Below, one piece after another: positions 14,376 to 15,390 of a DNA stretch of 15,390 nucleotides. The notes below the pieces were generated by a model, which did not search any database, was not told the origin of the DNA, and saw nothing but the letters and a program-made list of their open reading frames with translations. Position numbers and translations under genes: made by a program. Source of the stretch: JALYUA01 sp038229875 (GTDB lineage: Bacteria; Acidobacteriota; Thermoanaerobaculia; UBA5066; Gp7-AA6); assembly GCA_038229875.1 (NCBI GenBank), contig JBBROA010000097.1, positions 1 to 15,390 of the forward strand, in the 5' to 3' direction. Position 1 is the stretch's first letter. Each line of letters starts with the position of its first letter.

Positions 14376-14416
14376 CCCCTCACTCCAGCCCTCTCCCCGC
14401 GCCCGGGGCGAGGGAG
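14376..14416 (-). repeat. Palindromic intergenic repeat, copy B (REP/MITE-like)
   Basis: CCCCTCACTCCAG (14376-14388) is followed by the arms CCCTCTCCCCG (14389-14399) and CGGGGCGAGGG (14404-14414), 11 bp with one mismatch and a 4-nt loop. Reversed, it has the same order as copy A at 4850-4883: hairpin, then a C-AG-GTGAGGGG-type tail. It begins 10 bp beyond the stop of the FN3 gene and may act as its transcription end. Confidence 0.7.
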
Positions 14417-14425
14417 AAGCCGCCG

Positions 14426-15390
14426 TCACAGCGGCTCTGCTGTCACCGGAGGCGTCGGCGCGCTCACGTTCCCTGCCCGGTCGACCGACCGCACCGTGTA
14501 GACGTACCGGTGGCCGGCCTTTGCCGTCGGGTCGTTGAAGAAGCTGTCGATCGTGAGCTCCGGGTTCAGGCGCGCCGGGGTGCCGCCCCCTTCGGAACGA
14601 AAGATCGCGTAACCGGCGAGGTCGGGCGCTGCGACGGGGTCCCAGACCAGCCGGACGAGCCCCGCTTCCGGCAGGGCATCCAGGCGCGGTGGCGGAGGCG
14701 GAGGGAAGACGTCGCGGTAGTCGACCGCCGCCTCGACGGCCGCGGCGCCTTCGATTTTCGGCTTGCCGGGCAGGGTCGCGCGCAGCGTGTACACCAGCGG
14801 GCCGTAGGGCGGCGAGACGTCCACGAATCCTGTCCCGGTCACCGGAGCTGCGTTCAGCGGCGCGGCAAACTCTTCGTCCGGCAGCGTCCGCCGGTACACG
14901 AAGTACCCGCCGACGGCGGCGGGCGTACGGCCGAGGAGATCCGTCTCCGGCGCGAGCCACTCGAGGCAGACGCGGCTGTCTTCAGGCGTGACCGCGAGGA
15001 TCACCGGCGCCGCGGGTGGGACCTCGGGCGAGATCGTCACGAGATTCGAGAGGGGGCTCTTCTCGCCGCCTCGCCGCACCGAGACGACCGCATACGCGAC
15101 CGCGGCCGGAACCGGCTTTCGCGCGAACAGAGGAGGCAGTGGGTCGTCGAACACGATGCTGGCCCCCCGGGTGCGCCGCGCGATTTCCGCCACCGGCAGC
15201 GACGCGATCCGTTCGGCGTCGCGATAAAAGCTCTGCTCCGCGACGCGCGCGTTGACGGCGGCCTGCCGCGTGCCCGCCGCCGGGGCGAGGTCGCCGCGCG
15301 CCGGGCCCGACCGAGCGACAGGACCCGGCCGGCGCGGCGCCGTCAGCGACGCGGGCGGGTTGACGAGCCGGTACACCTCTACCGACGCGA
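14426..15390 (-). CDS. Fibronectin type III repeat protein (N-terminus outside the window)
   Basis: The frame is open from the right edge to the TGA at 14426-14428, giving at least 320 residues. A GTG at 15376 could be read as a start, but the codons before it (ASVEVYRL...) continue a fibronectin-like strand, so the gene very probably begins further right. Counting from that GTG, a partial or degenerate FN3 unit covers ~1-118, a second ~120-224 (VILAVTPEDSRVCLEWLAP ... GGYFVYRR), and a third ~231-312 (RLDALPEAGLVRLVWDPVAAPDLAGYAIFRS, in segments, ending SVDRAGNVSAPTPP). A proline run separates units two and three. Such proteins are usually exported or lipid-anchored; no signal is visible here because the start is missing. 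It ends in the third FN3 unit, without a C-terminal anchor. Confidence 0.85.
   Translation of the reverse strand, partial: ASVEVYRLVNPPASLTAPRRPGPVARSGPARGDLAPAAGTRQAAVNARVAEQSFYRDAERIASLPVAEIARRTRGASIVFDDPLPPLFARKPVPAAVAYAVVSVRRGGEKSPLSNLVTISPEVPPAAPVILAVTPEDSRVCLEWLAPETDLLGRTPAAVGGYFVYRRTLPDEEFAAPLNAAPVTGTGFVDVSPPYGPLVYTLRATLPGKPKIEGAAAVEAAVDYRDVFPPPPPPRLDALPEAGLVRLVWDPVAAPDLAGYAIFRSEGGGTPARLNPELTIDSFFNDPTAKAGHRYVYTVRSVDRAGNVSAPTPPVTAEPL

Overview
The window is high-GC bacterial chromosomal DNA with dense genes, many GTG and TTG starts, and short or overlapping gene junctions. Two cell-wall genes that handle meso-diaminopimelate (mpl and dapF) point to a diderm, Gram-negative type organism. 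The secreted protein with duplicated 'DTGYFWFF...NVELVVK.LDGR' domains and an IPTL-CTERM-like sorting tail at the left edge are features I associate with Acidobacteriota (Thermoanaerobaculia-like lineages). That placement is inference; no rRNA or other marker is present. I see no phage, transposase, CRISPR array, tRNA or rRNA.

Layout from left to right. 1-166 is the tail of a plus-strand surface protein ending in an IPTL-CTERM-like signal. 443-2839 is a secreted 798-residue protein with two copies of a ~110-residue domain, a ZU5-like segment and a cysteine-rich C-terminal half. It converges at a GC-rich hairpin on a minus-strand pair, larB (nickel-pincer cofactor synthesis) followed by a deoxyhypusine synthase-family gene. 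These two overlap by 121 bp around an A8 run. A 353-bp gap holds a palindromic intergenic repeat, a quasi-periodic GC motif and a terminator for the next minus-strand gene, a secreted DUF1573 protein. Divergent from that gene are mpl (murein tripeptide recycling) and a polytopic membrane protein 3 bp behind it.

That plus-strand pair meets a long minus-strand cluster stop codon to stop codon at 9352/9353. Read in its own direction, the cluster runs: FN3-repeat protein (entering from the right edge), a 152-bp gap with the second palindromic repeat and a dapF promoter, dapF, an FAH-family hydrolase, a 136-residue putative envelope protein, a GT-C-like membrane protein, and a GT39/PMT-like glycosyltransferase. 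From dapF onward the genes are joined by overlaps or gaps of 10 nt or less, so they are probably one operon.

Possible functional ties: DapF makes meso-DAP and Mpl re-attaches recycled meso-DAP tripeptide to UDP-MurNAc. The three GT-C-like membrane proteins and the small envelope protein suggest lipid-linked sugar transfer at the outer face of the inner membrane; the substrates cannot be read from sequence. The most intriguing spots are the larB/DHS overlap with its in-frame slippery heptamer, two possible leaderless promoters (larB and dapF), the two opposite-facing palindromic repeats, and the small-protein/GT-C module.
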